From: CAYQCE01 sp964415885
Lineage (GTDB): Bacteria; Zixibacteria; MSB-5A5; JAABVY01; JAHJOQ01
Direction: 5' to 3'
Assembly (NCBI GenBank): GCA_964415885.1
Contig: CAYQCE010000038.1
Location: forward strand, 1 to 34,723
DNA length: 34,723 bases
Below are positions 23,679 to 32,190 of the stretch, one piece after another (the stretch's first letter is position 1; the number at the start of each line of letters is the position of its first letter). Below the pieces are notes generated by a model. It saw nothing but the letters and a program-made list of their open reading frames with translations. It did no database searches and was not told the DNA's origin. A program made the position numbers and the translations under genes.

Positions 23679-25040
23679 ATGCTGAAGCGAATACTGTTTT
23701 CTCTGATCGTTACTGCAGTGACAACCGGGATGGCGCTCGGTGAAGTCGCGATCACGGTCTACAATCAGAATTTGGGGCTGGTGCGAGATCGCCGGACACT
23801 TGAATTCGAGAAGGGCAACTTTGATCTCAATTTCACGAGCATACCGAGCGCAATCGATCCGACATCTGTGCACTTCAAGCTCCTCGACGATCCTGATGCG
23901 GCTGTCATTCTGGAGCAGAACTACCGTTACGATCTGGTCAGCGCTTCCAAGATACTCGAAAAGTTCATCGACAATGAGATCGAAATCACTGCGGTAGCGG
24001 GTGATCAGACAAAATTCTACAGCGGGCAGCTTCTCGCGTTCGATGGCGAGAATGTCACTTTGATGACCGACGACGGCGGGGTGAAGGTGATCGAATCCAA
24101 ATGGATTTCGGACATCTCATTCAGGGAGCTTCCGGAGGGACTGATTACGAGACCGACTCTCGTTTGGAAGCTGGCGTCCGATGTCTCCGGTCAGCGGGAT
24201 GCCGAGGTGTCGTATCTGACGAAGCAAATGAGCTGGGAGGCGCAGTATGTGGCTGTCGTCGCCGAAGATGACAAGAGTCTTGATCTTTCCGGCTGGGTGT
24301 CGATCACGAACAGAGCCGGAACTACGTTCGAGGACGCCACACTCAAGCTGATTGCCGGTGATGTCAATGTTGTGCAACCGTCGCCACCGTCATTCCGACG
24401 CGGAGGAATGGAGACTCAGATGATGGCGAAGGCTGATGCGGGTTTTGAGGAAAAGGCGTTTTTCGAGTATCACCTCTATACCTTGCCGCGCAAGACCACG
24501 CTTTCGAACAACGAAATCAAGCAGATATCTCTCTTTGAGCCGGCCAACACGCCTGCTGAGAAGGTATTCGTGTATGAAGGTAAGAAGTACGGAAAAGATG
24601 TGCGTATCAATATGGAGTTCACGAATTCGGATGAAGCCGGGCTTGGCATGCCACTGCCTGCCGGGAAGATCCGTGTGATGAAGAGAGATTCGGACGGGCT
24701 TCTGGAGTTTATCGGCGAGGATTTGATTGACCATACGCCGAAGGATGAGGACTTGCGAATTTATGTCGGAAACGCTTTCGACATAGTTGGCGAGAGGACT
24801 GTAACCAATCGCCGGCAGATCACGGACCGTATGAACGAGCAGGAGATCGAGGTTGAGCTGAGAAATCACAAGGACGAAGACATTACTGTCAAAGTGGTGG
24901 AGAGATTCGGACCGTACTGGGAAATCGAGAAGTCGAGTATCGAATTCGAGAAAGAGGATGCGTCAACGGTTATTTTCAGAGTTCCGGTTGCGGCCGACTC
25001 AGATGTAACGCTCACATTTACGGTTCGAACATGGTACTAA
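23679..25040 (+). CDS. Secreted DUF4139 protein
   Basis: A 453-residue exported protein: signal peptide 1-21 (ALG|E cleavage likely), then the DUF4139 pattern of an N-terminal beta domain (ITVYNQNLGLVRDRRTLEF), a central QMSWEAQYVAVVAEDDKSLDLSGWVSITN-type segment with a conserved Trp and Tyr, and a C-terminal immunoglobulin-like region ending FTVRTWY. The N-terminal DUF4140 partner and coiled coil found in many relatives are absent. Function is unknown; DUF4139 proteins are often surface or periplasmic. The ATG at 23679 has GGAGG 9 nt upstream; a GTG two codons earlier is only 3 nt from it. A polar Met/Pro-rich loop near residue 235-260 may be flexible. Confidence 0.82.
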   Translation: MLKRILFSLIVTAVTTGMALGEVAITVYNQNLGLVRDRRTLEFEKGNFDLNFTSIPSAIDPTSVHFKLLDDPDAAVILEQNYRYDLVSASKILEKFIDNEIEITAVAGDQTKFYSGQLLAFDGENVTLMTDDGGVKVIESKWISDISFRELPEGLITRPTLVWKLASDVSGQRDAEVSYLTKQMSWEAQYVAVVAEDDKSLDLSGWVSITNRAGTTFEDATLKLIAGDVNVVQPSPPSFRRGGMETQMMAKADAGFEEKAFFEYHLYTLPRKTTLSNNEIKQISLFEPANTPAEKVFVYEGKKYGKDVRINMEFTNSDEAGLGMPLPAGKIRVMKRDSDGLLEFIGEDLIDHTPKDEDLRIYVGNAFDIVGERTVTNRRQITDRMNEQEIEVELRNHKDEDITVKVVERFGPYWEIEKSSIEFEKEDASTVIFRVPVAADSDVTLTFTVRTWY

Positions 25041-25078
25041 GCTCTGCGTCTGACATAGAGGAAGATGTACATTTTGCT

Positions 25079-25107
25079 TTGACAAAGAGTGTCACGTTTG
25101 TTAGAAT
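25079..25107 (+). promoter_or_regulatory. Sigma70-type promoter of the TPR gene
   Basis: A perfect TTGACA (25079-25084) and TAGAAT (25102-25107) are separated by 17 nt. The start would be near 25114, about 33 nt before the TTG start codon. This is the best consensus match in the window. Confidence 0.65.
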
Positions 25108-25146
25108 GTCAGCCTGAATGAGCTATAGAGTGCAAGGAGGTTCGTT

Positions 25147-26460
25147 TTGAGGATTATTATAAGCCTGCTTCTCGTTCTGGCGATCTTCGCTACGGCGTCG
25201 CCGAGGCTAACCTACGATGCCCTGATAAGATCGGCGAAGATATACCTGAAGGAGATTCCGAAGAATTACGATTCTGCTGTCGAGAAACTCGAGCAGGCAA
25301 TCGATCAGTATGCTGACAAGCCGCCGATCGAGGCCTATCTGATTCTCGGTAGCATTCATGCCGATAAGCGCCGTTATGCGGAGATGGACAAGAACTTCGA
25401 CGCGGTCGATTCGATCTGCACTAACGCAACGGATAAGGATGCAATCAAGGACTGCGAAAACCTGGAAGTTACGAAGCGTGTTGGGCAGATTCGTCAGGCG
25501 CAGTGGATAGAGGAGTTTAACGCGGGAGCCTCCCTGCTGGGTGAGACGAAGGAATACGAGAGTGAGTACGGTGAGCTGGAGGATTCGGATGACAAGCTGG
25601 ACCTCCTGTATGATCTCGAGCTGATATACCGTGACGCCCAGCGTAACTTCGACAATTCCACAGTGATTCTCGGGGATTCAGCGCAGGGGTGGATCAACCT
25701 CGGTATCACGTACTATCGCCTCGCGGATGTGTACAACAGAATAGGTTCGCTCGATGACCAGGCCGAGTTTGACCCCGCATCGACACCGATCATCAAGGAT
25801 TCAGCGCTGGTTTTCTATCGGCAGGCGCTCGAACGTAAGCCGGACAATTTCGATCTAATGTCTAACATGGCAACGATCTATTTCGAACTCCAGCAGTGGG
25901 AGGAGTGTGCTGACATGTTTGGCCGGATGGCCAGCCTTCGGCCGGAGAACGTAAGCGTTCTGCAGAACCTTGCCATGCTGCTTTCACGTCTTGACATGAC
26001 AGACTCCGCGAAGGTCATTGTGGACAGAGTTTTGGAGCTCGATCCTGACAATCGCGACATGAGGCTCCAGCGCGGCTATGACGAGGTCTCTATCGGCGCG
26101 GACCTCAACAGCGAGATCAACAGGCTGAAAGCCGAGGATGCTCCGCAGGCAAAGATCGATTCCGTCATTGAGCTGCGGAATGTAGCCTACAGGCAGGTGA
26201 TTGAGGATTTCGGCAAGGTCACCGAGATCGAAAGCGATAACTACGATGCCTGGTATTTCCTCGGTCTGTGTCATTACTTCCTGGAAGACTATGAGGAGTC
26301 GAGGGATTCCTGGGAAGAGGCAGCCCGGATATCTCCGGAGAAGACCGAGATTTGGGAGTTACTTGCGCCGCTGTATCTCAAGTTGAAGCAGCCTGAGAAG
26401 TCGCGCGAGGCTCAGAAGAAGGTAGAAGAACTACAGGCCAAAGAGGGATCGGGCCGGTAG
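25147..26460 (+). CDS. Secreted tetratricopeptide-repeat protein
   Basis: A 437-residue protein with a short signal peptide (1-17, ATA|S or similar) and several TPR-type helical pairs: an early one (SAVEKLEQAIDQY), a cluster at about 175-315 including ALVFYRQALERKPDNFDLM, MFGRMASLRPENVSVLQNLA and AKVIVDRVLELDPDNRDM, and a C-terminal pair near 360-425. It probably forms a periplasmic protein-interaction scaffold; the partner is unknown. The start is an unusual TTG at 25147, strongly supported by AAGGAGG 6 nt upstream and by the signal peptide starting there. It has its own promoter and a strong terminator. Confidence 0.82.
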   Translation: MRIIISLLLVLAIFATASPRLTYDALIRSAKIYLKEIPKNYDSAVEKLEQAIDQYADKPPIEAYLILGSIHADKRRYAEMDKNFDAVDSICTNATDKDAIKDCENLEVTKRVGQIRQAQWIEEFNAGASLLGETKEYESEYGELEDSDDKLDLLYDLELIYRDAQRNFDNSTVILGDSAQGWINLGITYYRLADVYNRIGSLDDQAEFDPASTPIIKDSALVFYRQALERKPDNFDLMSNMATIYFELQQWEECADMFGRMASLRPENVSVLQNLAMLLSRLDMTDSAKVIVDRVLELDPDNRDMRLQRGYDEVSIGADLNSEINRLKAEDAPQAKIDSVIELRNVAYRQVIEDFGKVTEIESDNYDAWYFLGLCHYFLEDYEESRDSWEEAARISPEKTEIWELLAPLYLKLKQPEKSREAQKKVEELQAKEGSGR

Positions 26461-26482
26461 GTTCGACCAATAGATTGATGTC

Positions 26483-26513
26483 GAGGCGGTGGATTTCCAT
26501 CGCCTCTTTTTTT
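26483..26513 (+). terminator. Rho-independent terminator of the TPR gene
   Basis: A 10-bp stem (GAGGCGGTGG / CCATCGCCTC, one G-T pair) closes an ATTT loop and is followed by seven T residues. It lies 22 nt past the TPR stop and only 11 nt before the priA ATG. Its T run overlaps the candidate priA -10 box. Confidence 0.85.
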
Positions 26514-26518
26514 ATATT
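26513..26518 (+). promoter_or_regulatory. Candidate priA -10 box giving a leaderless mRNA
   Basis: TATATT at 26513-26518 ends 6 nt before the priA ATG, so the standard +1 is the A of the ATG. It lies on the 3' side of the strong terminator, so read-through from the TPR gene should be low. No good -35 box is seen, only TGGATT at the right distance, inside the terminator stem. Confidence 0.4.
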
Positions 26519-26524
26519 CAAGAG

Positions 26525-28912
26525 ATGATAGCGGATATCATATTCACCCAGGGGCCACCCGCAGCGCTGTCTTATCTCGTCCCCGACGGCACGGGCGGCA
26601 GTGGACTCGCAGGACGCAGGGCGATAGCGCGCGTCCGAAACAAAAAGATGATCGGCCTGATCATCGCATCGCACGATAGATCGCCGGATGTCGAGCTGAA
26701 GGAGCTGGATGAGATAATCGACTCTCATCCGATCCTGTCCGAAACCCACATTGCATTCGCCAGGTGGCTGAGCAGCTACTACTACTGCAAGGCTCCGAGC
26801 GCGTTCCGGCTGTTTCTGCCAAAGCTGCTGCTCAATCCGGACAGCCTGCTTGTTGAGAGAACCGACCAGGCCGAGTCGCCAGAGCTGTCGGACGAATCAG
26901 ATATACCCGCCCTGATTCCGGGACGACGCGCGATTCGTGTGAGCACGTTGAAGAAGAAGGCCGGCTCGCCGCCGGGTTTCTACTCACGTCTATCCGAACT
27001 CGAGAAATCCGGTATTCTGCGAGTTCGGTACAGGGGCAGAGCCAGACGAAAAGTAGACGATATGAGGGTGCGGCTCATAAAGACGAGGGAGAACTCCGGG
27101 AGGCTTGGGCTGAGGCAGAAAATCGTTGTTTCACATCTCGCAGACAAAAGTCATCCGACCAGTCTCGGACAGCTCGTGCGTCAGCTAAAAACGACACGGA
27201 AGTCGGTGGAGTCACTCGCAAGCCGCGGGATAGTCGAGATTCTGCCGCCGGATGTCGATTCTCGTGAATTCTCGGTTCAGGAGCGAATTCTGAATCCGGA
27301 ACAAACGCATGTGGTTAGTGAAGTAACGAAAGGCATCCAAGCGAACGAATTCAGAACATGGCTCCTGCACGGTGTCACCGGCAGCGGTAAGACAGAAGTC
27401 TATGTCAAGCTCATCTGGAACGCAATCGATCGTGGCCGAAACGCGCTTCTGCTGCAGCCGGAGATCGGCCTGTCGGAAGACATCTACGCACGGCTCAAGG
27501 ATCGCTTCGGCAACCGTGTGGTGCGGCTGCATTCGAATGTCACCGACCATGAGCGGTACGATATTTTCCAGCGTATACGGTCAGGCGAGGTGCGGATCGT
27601 AATCGGTCCTCGATCGGCGCTGTTTTCGCCGCTTGCGAATCCTGGTATTGTCATTGTCGACGAAGAGCATGACGGATCGTACAAGCAGTCGGGAAGTGCG
27701 CCATACTATCAGGGGCGAGATGCCGCGGTTGTGTGGGGCAAGCTGAATTCATGCCCGGTGCTGCTCGGCAGCGCGACTCCGTCAGTTGAGAGCTGGGGGA
27801 ACGCGCAGCATGGAAAGTACAGCCATCTCGTGCTTGCTCGTCGATGGGACGATCGCGAAATGCCTGAGATAAAGACAGTCGTGCACGATCCGGATGCTCT
27901 CGGAGTATCGCCACTATCCGAGCATCTGGAGCGGGCGATCGATCGCGATCTCGCCGATGGCGCGCAGTCGGTGCTGTTTTTGAATCGTCGTGGGTTCGCT
28001 CCTGTGATAAAATGCCGGACATGCCGCGCACCGCTCCGGTGTCCGAATTGTGACGTAGGGCTGGTTTACCACAAACAGACCGATTCGGCGCTCTGTCACC
28101 TCTGTGGATATGTCGATTCGGCAATCGATAGATGCTCTGTTTGTGAGAGTACCGACTGGGGATATTACGGTTCCGGGACTCAGCGGCTGGAGGACGCACT
28201 CGCCGAGAGGTTTCCGTCCGCTCGTATCGCGCGGCTCGACATTGATGCCACAGGCGGTACTGCCAACGCGGCTAAGACATTTACGAAATTCCGTTCCGGT
28301 AAGATCGACATTCTCGTAGGAACCCAGATGGTTGCCAAGGGGCTCGATTTCCCGGGGATCAGGACTGTTGGTGTGATTTCGGCTGACGCGGCATCCAGCA
28401 TGCCCGATTTCAGAGCCGCAGAACGCACGTATGCGCTTGTGTTCCAGGCTGCGGGCAGAGCCGGTCGCGGCAGGTTTTCCGGAGAGGTCATCGTGCAGAT
28501 TGAAAACGAAGCCTCGCCTCTCAGACAACTCACGCGAGAAAGTCGCTACGAGGACTTTCTGGCGGAGGAGTACTACCGTCGAGAGAGGCTGAAATTCCCA
28601 CCTGTTCGGCGTCTGATCCTGGTCAGGTTCAAGTCCGGATCCAAAGTACGCCTCGAGGAAGCTGTGGACAGAATCGGGGTCGAACTGAAACGGCTGCGAA
28701 ACAGGTATAGGGGATATATGAGCATCCTGGGGCCGGCTCCGGCGCCGTTCCTTCGTATCAAAAACAATTTCCGGTGGCATCTGCTTCTCAAAACCCAATC
28801 AGTCTCGAGCGGTCTCGATTTTTTGGGCAGGTTCCTCGATCTGAAGCGTATACAGCGCATCCTGGATGGAATTCAGGTCGTGGTGGATGTCGATCCGTAC
28901 GATATGATGTGA
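26525..28912 (+). CDS. priA: Primosomal protein N', replication restart helicase PriA
   Basis: A 795-residue PriA. The 3'-OH-binding and winged-helix regions fill the N-terminal 260 residues. The helicase core carries HGVTGSGKTEVY (motif I), DEEHDGSYKQ (motif II with the aromatic-rich loop) and FQAAGRAGRG (motif VI), plus VGTQMVAKGLDFPG. Eight cysteines in four CxxC pairs between CRTCRAPL and CSVCES form the two zinc sites. It reloads DnaB at repaired or stalled forks. The ATG at 26525 is chosen because the upstream in-frame GTG at 26489 lies within the terminator stem. No Shine-Dalgarno sequence is visible, fitting a leaderless message, as also suggested for recG. Confidence 0.95.
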   Translation: MIADIIFTQGPPAALSYLVPDGTGGSGLAGRRAIARVRNKKMIGLIIASHDRSPDVELKELDEIIDSHPILSETHIAFARWLSSYYYCKAPSAFRLFLPKLLLNPDSLLVERTDQAESPELSDESDIPALIPGRRAIRVSTLKKKAGSPPGFYSRLSELEKSGILRVRYRGRARRKVDDMRVRLIKTRENSGRLGLRQKIVVSHLADKSHPTSLGQLVRQLKTTRKSVESLASRGIVEILPPDVDSREFSVQERILNPEQTHVVSEVTKGIQANEFRTWLLHGVTGSGKTEVYVKLIWNAIDRGRNALLLQPEIGLSEDIYARLKDRFGNRVVRLHSNVTDHERYDIFQRIRSGEVRIVIGPRSALFSPLANPGIVIVDEEHDGSYKQSGSAPYYQGRDAAVVWGKLNSCPVLLGSATPSVESWGNAQHGKYSHLVLARRWDDREMPEIKTVVHDPDALGVSPLSEHLERAIDRDLADGAQSVLFLNRRGFAPVIKCRTCRAPLRCPNCDVGLVYHKQTDSALCHLCGYVDSAIDRCSVCESTDWGYYGSGTQRLEDALAERFPSARIARLDIDATGGTANAAKTFTKFRSGKIDILVGTQMVAKGLDFPGIRTVGVISADAASSMPDFRAAERTYALVFQAAGRAGRGRFSGEVIVQIENEASPLRQLTRESRYEDFLAEEYYRRERLKFPPVRRLILVRFKSGSKVRLEEAVDRIGVELKRLRNRYRGYMSILGPAPAPFLRIKNNFRWHLLLKTQSVSSGLDFLGRFLDLKRIQRILDGIQVVVDVDPYDMM

Positions 28913-29126
28913 GATTCTCGATCTGAACCGCCTCGATTCATCCCGCTGAAACCCCGTTTCAAAGGCAAATCTCTGCCAGGTAAGCGAATCAAGAGGATTC
29001 GAGACCGAAATTGTTTCGATAGCGAACAGCAAAGTCGAAGAGTGCGCAAAGTTCGGGCACGGTTTCATCCGATAACAGTAATGAGGTAAATGAAAATGGG
29101 GTAGTAGTTTTGCGGAAGTGTGCCAT
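28913..29126. other. Intergenic region with two short inverted repeats
   Basis: No gene seen in 214 nt. Two small hairpins are present: TGAAAC/GTTTCA with a 3-nt loop (28947-28961) and CGAATC/GATTCG with a 5-nt loop (28985-29001). Neither is followed by a T run, so priA has no obvious intrinsic terminator. No confident promoter for the following gene is seen. Confidence 0.4.
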
Positions 29127-29675
29127 ATGAAACTTGCATCTAAATTTGGGTTCGTTCTCGTTGCGGCGCTCTGCTTGCTTGCATCCTTGCGGGCATTCTC
29201 GCAGGCCTCGGGACAGTCGGCTAACGCTTCCGGCTTCAAACGTGAGATTTATCGTGTAGAGCTCGACTCGTACGTCACTGGCAAGCCGGCTCTTGCTGCG
29301 GCTTGGACACAGTACGGAGAGCTGAAAGCGAAATGGCGTTCGGAGTTGTTTTTCGAGAGGCACCCGAACGAAACCGAGTATCGATATACATTCCAGGAAG
29401 AATATGCGTGCCGCAAAGCACTCGCCGGGAAGTGGGCCAGCCTGAAGGGACGACACCCAACTCTATCTGACAGGTATCTCGACAATCTGCTCAAAGTCGA
29501 CAGCTCACGTTACTTCGACGAGTATATCTATTCCTGCTTCGCAGAGGGGAGTTGGAATGTTAACAAAGATGACTTCTACATGGACGAATACGAGTTGTGG
29601 AAGAAAAACAACATCAAGGGCCCGGACAAAGAGACGCATGTGAAAGTTGTGGAAGTCAAGCTTTCCGAATGGTAG
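29127..29675 (+). CDS. Small secreted protein of unknown function
   Basis: A 182-residue protein with a signal peptide (1-26) whose likely cleavage site is AFS|Q, leaving Gln as the first mature residue. The mature part is charged and aromatic, mostly helical, with a pair of Cys (YACRKAL and YSCFAEG) that could form a disulfide. I recognise no family. The ATG at 29127 has GGAAG 8 nt upstream; an in-frame GTG three codons earlier overlaps that site. It stands alone with its own terminator. The N-terminal Gln is notable because the window encodes a glutaminyl-cyclase-like lipoprotein. Confidence 0.65.
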   Translation: MKLASKFGFVLVAALCLLASLRAFSQASGQSANASGFKREIYRVELDSYVTGKPALAAAWTQYGELKAKWRSELFFERHPNETEYRYTFQEEYACRKALAGKWASLKGRHPTLSDRYLDNLLKVDSSRYFDEYIYSCFAEGSWNVNKDDFYMDEYELWKKNNIKGPDKETHVKVVEVKLSEW

Positions 29676-29699
29676 ACAAAAACAGTCATTGAATATTGT

Positions 29700-29733
29700 G
29701 GCGCGTGTTCAAAACTCCCGCGCCTCTTTTTTT
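29700..29733 (+). terminator. Rho-independent terminator of the small secreted gene
   Basis: A 6-bp GC stem (GGCGCG / CGCGCC) with a 13-nt loop, followed by TC and seven T residues, 25 nt past the stop codon. Confidence 0.75.
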
Positions 29734-29832
29734 GGAACGGACACGTTTCACTCCAATTTGCTTCAGCACTCCGAGTTCCCTTCCGATACAAATGTCATGA
29801 GAGTTCTTAACACAAGATTAGTACGATTCGTC

Positions 29833-29860
29833 TTGCCAAAAAAAGGTTGGCTTGTATATT
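29833..29860 (+). promoter_or_regulatory. Sigma70-type promoter of the hbd-ackA operon
   Basis: TTGCCA (29833-29838) and TATATT (29855-29860) are 16 nt apart, the same pair and spacing as the candidate rpmA promoter. The start would be near 29867, giving a leader of about 49 nt. Confidence 0.6.
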
Positions 29861-29915
29861 CCCAAACGTTTACATGAACAGTTTTGTGAAAACTGGAACA
29901 AGGTAGGTTAGACTC

Positions 29916-30833
29916 ATGGCCGTTTTCAATAGGATAGGAATCATCGGCGCCGGTTCTATGGGACAGGGAATTGCCCGCGTTGTCGCCGCAACCGGAACCG
30001 AAGTTTTCCTGATGGACAAGCAACTCACACTTGCCGCGAAGGGAGTTGAGGGGATTTCCGATCATCTTGACAAAGAAATAGAGAAATGGGGCATCACCGA
30101 AGCCGAGAAACGTGCGATACTGTCGAGAATTACGCCCGTCGCCGACTTCAAACAGGTCAAGACCGTTCGAATGGTGATCGAGGCTATTCCTGAGGATCTT
30201 GAGCAGAAACGACTTCTGCTCGCTCAACTCGACACGATCTGCCAGCCGAGCTGCATTTTCGTTTCGAACACGTCGACGTTGTCAATCACAGAAATGGCCG
30301 CTGCGACGAATCGGGCGGACCGTGTGATCGGAATGCACTTTCTGAATCCGGTGCACAAGGTGCCGCTGGTCGAGATCGTTCGCGGCCTTAACACTTCCGA
30401 CGAAACCGTTCAGGCAATCCGGGAATTCGCTAATCAGCTCAACAAGTCATCGGTCCAGGTGCATGAATATCCCGGGTACATCTCGACGCGGATCATTGTC
30501 CCGTTCATCAACGAGGCGATCCATGTGCTGATGGAGGGGATAGCTACCCGCGAGGACATTGACACATCGATGAAGCTCGGTTTCGGCATGGAGATAGGGC
30601 CTCTGCGCCTCGCCGACATGATGGGTCTCGATGAACTGATGAACTGGATGGAGAACCTCCTGCATGAGCTCTCGGAGCACAAGTATAATCCGTGCCCGCT
30701 TCTCCGAAAGATGGTTCGCGCGGGACATCTGGGTGCCAAGTCCGGGCAGGGCTTCTACAGGTATGACGCTGAAGGTAACGTGCTCCCCGACGGTGAGCCC
30801 GCTGAGCTTCCACACAAGGAGACGGCAGAATGA
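29916..30833 (+). CDS. hbd: 3-hydroxyacyl-CoA (3-hydroxybutyryl-CoA) dehydrogenase
   Basis: A 305-residue soluble dehydrogenase that interconverts 3-hydroxyacyl-CoA and 3-oxoacyl-CoA with NAD(P). The N-terminal Rossmann motif is GIIGAGSMGQGIA (8-20). Ser120 (in SNTSTLS), His141 (in MHFLNP) and Glu153 (in LVEIVRG) match the catalytic residues of the family. The conserved Asn of the GFxxNRxxxPxxNEA segment is Thr191 here (GYISTRIIVPFINEA), which is unusual. The ATG has AAGG(T)AGG about 11 nt upstream. The last four bases overlap ackA (ATGA), so the pair is translationally coupled. A short-chain fermentation or PHB/butyrate-type role is likely; the exact substrate is open. Confidence 0.88.
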   Translation: MAVFNRIGIIGAGSMGQGIARVVAATGTEVFLMDKQLTLAAKGVEGISDHLDKEIEKWGITEAEKRAILSRITPVADFKQVKTVRMVIEAIPEDLEQKRLLLAQLDTICQPSCIFVSNTSTLSITEMAAATNRADRVIGMHFLNPVHKVPLVEIVRGLNTSDETVQAIREFANQLNKSSVQVHEYPGYISTRIIVPFINEAIHVLMEGIATREDIDTSMKLGFGMEIGPLRLADMMGLDELMNWMENLLHELSEHKYNPCPLLRKMVRAGHLGAKSGQGFYRYDAEGNVLPDGEPAELPHKETAE

Positions 30834-32041
30834 GAGTCCTCGTAATAAACTGCGGATCGTCATCGATCAAATACCAGCTTATCGACACCGATGACAAGCA
30901 TTGTCTTGCCAAGGGAGATGTCAGCCGGATCGGTATGTCCGGTGCGGTCTTAACGCACAAGGCCGAGGGGAAAGAGGAAGTCAAGATCACGGGCGACATT
31001 CTCGATCATATTATGGCTACCGAGTATGTGATCTCCGCTCTCATGTCTCCTAATCATGGCGTAATCAAGGATCAGTCAGGCATCGACGCCGTCGGACATC
31101 GAGTGGTGCACGGAGGTGAGCAATTTACAGATTCGGTGCTGATAAATGATGAGGTCCTGTCCGAACTGCGGCATCTCATCGACCTGGCTCCGTTACACAA
31201 CCCGGCCAACATCCGGGGGATTAATGCATGCATGCGTTCGCTGGAGGGCATCCCGCAGGTTGCCGTTTTCGATACTGCATTTCATCATCGCATGCCGGAT
31301 TACGCCTACATCTACGGGCTGCCGTATGTCTTCTATAAGAAATACCAGATTCGCCGCTATGGTTTTCATGGCATGTCGCATCACTATGTCTCGGTTCGCG
31401 CGGCAGAGCTGATGAAGCGGCAGCGCGATCAGTTGAAGATCATAACTGCACATCTCGGTAACGGCGCGTCGATGTGCGCGATCGATCTCGGACGATCGGT
31501 GGATACGACTATGGGGCTTACGCCGCTAGAGGGCCTGATGATGGGTACGAGATCGGGCGATATCGATCCTGCGATAATACTGCGGATTATGAGCACCGAG
31601 GAATTGTCGCTTCACGAGGCGAATACGCTTCTTAACAAGCATTCCGGCCTGAACGGAGTATCGGGCGTCTCCGCCGATATGCGAGAGATAATCGAGAGCA
31701 TGCAGAAGGGCAGAGAACGTGCTCGCCTGGCCTTTGATATCTATTGCTACCGAATCAAGAAGTACCTTGGGGCGTATATGGCCGCGATGAACGGCGTCGA
31801 TTGTCTGGTGTTCACCGGCGGTATCGGAGAGAACGCTGCGCTCGTCCGCGAAGCTGTTCTGCGGGATCTCGACTGGTTCGGTATCAAGGTCGACAAGGGT
31901 CGCAACCTGGACTCCGTCGGCAAAGAGGGTGAGATTTCCACTACCGATTCGATGGTCAAAACCTTCGTGATACCCACGAACGAGGAGCTGGTCATCGCGA
32001 TGGATGCCCATGACATAGTAAGCAAAGTGGCCGGTCGCTAA
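30830..32041 (+). CDS. ackA: Acetate kinase
   Basis: A 403-residue ASKHA-fold kinase of normal length converting acetyl phosphate and ADP to acetate and ATP. Motifs are all present: INCGSSSIKYQL (6-17), GHRVVHGG, PLHNPANIRGI, FDTAFHHRMP, RYGFHGMSHHYV, HLGNGAS, GLTPLEGLMMGTRSGDIDP and FTGGIGENA. The MGTRSGDIDP spelling separates it from butyrate kinase. No phosphotransacetylase gene is adjacent. The start overlaps the dehydrogenase stop (ATGA) and AAGGAG lies 8 nt upstream within that gene. Confidence 0.96.
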   Translation: MRVLVINCGSSSIKYQLIDTDDKHCLAKGDVSRIGMSGAVLTHKAEGKEEVKITGDILDHIMATEYVISALMSPNHGVIKDQSGIDAVGHRVVHGGEQFTDSVLINDEVLSELRHLIDLAPLHNPANIRGINACMRSLEGIPQVAVFDTAFHHRMPDYAYIYGLPYVFYKKYQIRRYGFHGMSHHYVSVRAAELMKRQRDQLKIITAHLGNGASMCAIDLGRSVDTTMGLTPLEGLMMGTRSGDIDPAIILRIMSTEELSLHEANTLLNKHSGLNGVSGVSADMREIIESMQKGRERARLAFDIYCYRIKKYLGAYMAAMNGVDCLVFTGGIGENAALVREAVLRDLDWFGIKVDKGRNLDSVGKEGEISTTDSMVKTFVIPTNEELVIAMDAHDIVSKVAGR

Positions 32042-32067
32042 GAGCGATCCGGCCGTTCCTTTCTTTC
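32029..32067 (+). terminator. Probable terminator overlapping the ackA stop codon
   Basis: GGCCGG-T-CGCT and AGCG-AT-CCGGCC form a 10-bp stem with a small bulge; the TAA stop lies in the loop region. It is followed by a T-rich but interrupted tract (TTCCTTTCTTTC), so efficiency may be moderate. Confidence 0.5.
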
Positions 32068-32076
32068 GAAATCGGC

Positions 32077-32103
32077 TTGCCTTTTCAAATCCCGTTGTAT
32101 ATC
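32077..32103 (+). promoter_or_regulatory. Candidate nfnAB promoter
   Basis: TTGCCT (32077-32082) and TATATC (32098-32103) are 15 nt apart, similar to the TTGCCA/TATATT pairs at rpmA and hbd although the spacing is short. The start would be near 32110, producing a leader of about 85 nt. Confidence 0.4.
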
Positions 32104-32149
32104 TAAGCAGGACGAGTTTATAGGGGTTTTGTGAAGAGACAGACACGGA

Positions 32150-32190
32150 CTCCGAGGTGCAACCGTAGGCGATTTTCGCAGCGGAGGTGG
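32150..32190 (+). promoter_or_regulatory. Structured leader that can sequester the nfnA ribosome-binding site
   Basis: CTCCG (32150-32154) is complementary to CGGAG (32182-32186), which includes most of the nfnA Shine-Dalgarno sequence GGAGG. Between them GCGA/TCGC (32169-32179) forms an inner hairpin with a TTT loop. This could be a translational switch. It matches no riboswitch class that I recognise. Confidence 0.4.

Noticed and set aside
27651..28798. Minus-strand open frames of 180-294 codons inside priA
   Set aside because: PriA helicase motifs and all eight zinc cysteines lie on the plus frame; the antisense frames have no recognisable pattern.
28985..29001. priA terminator at the CGAATC/GATTCG hairpin
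   Set aside because: The stem is short and no T run follows on either strand.
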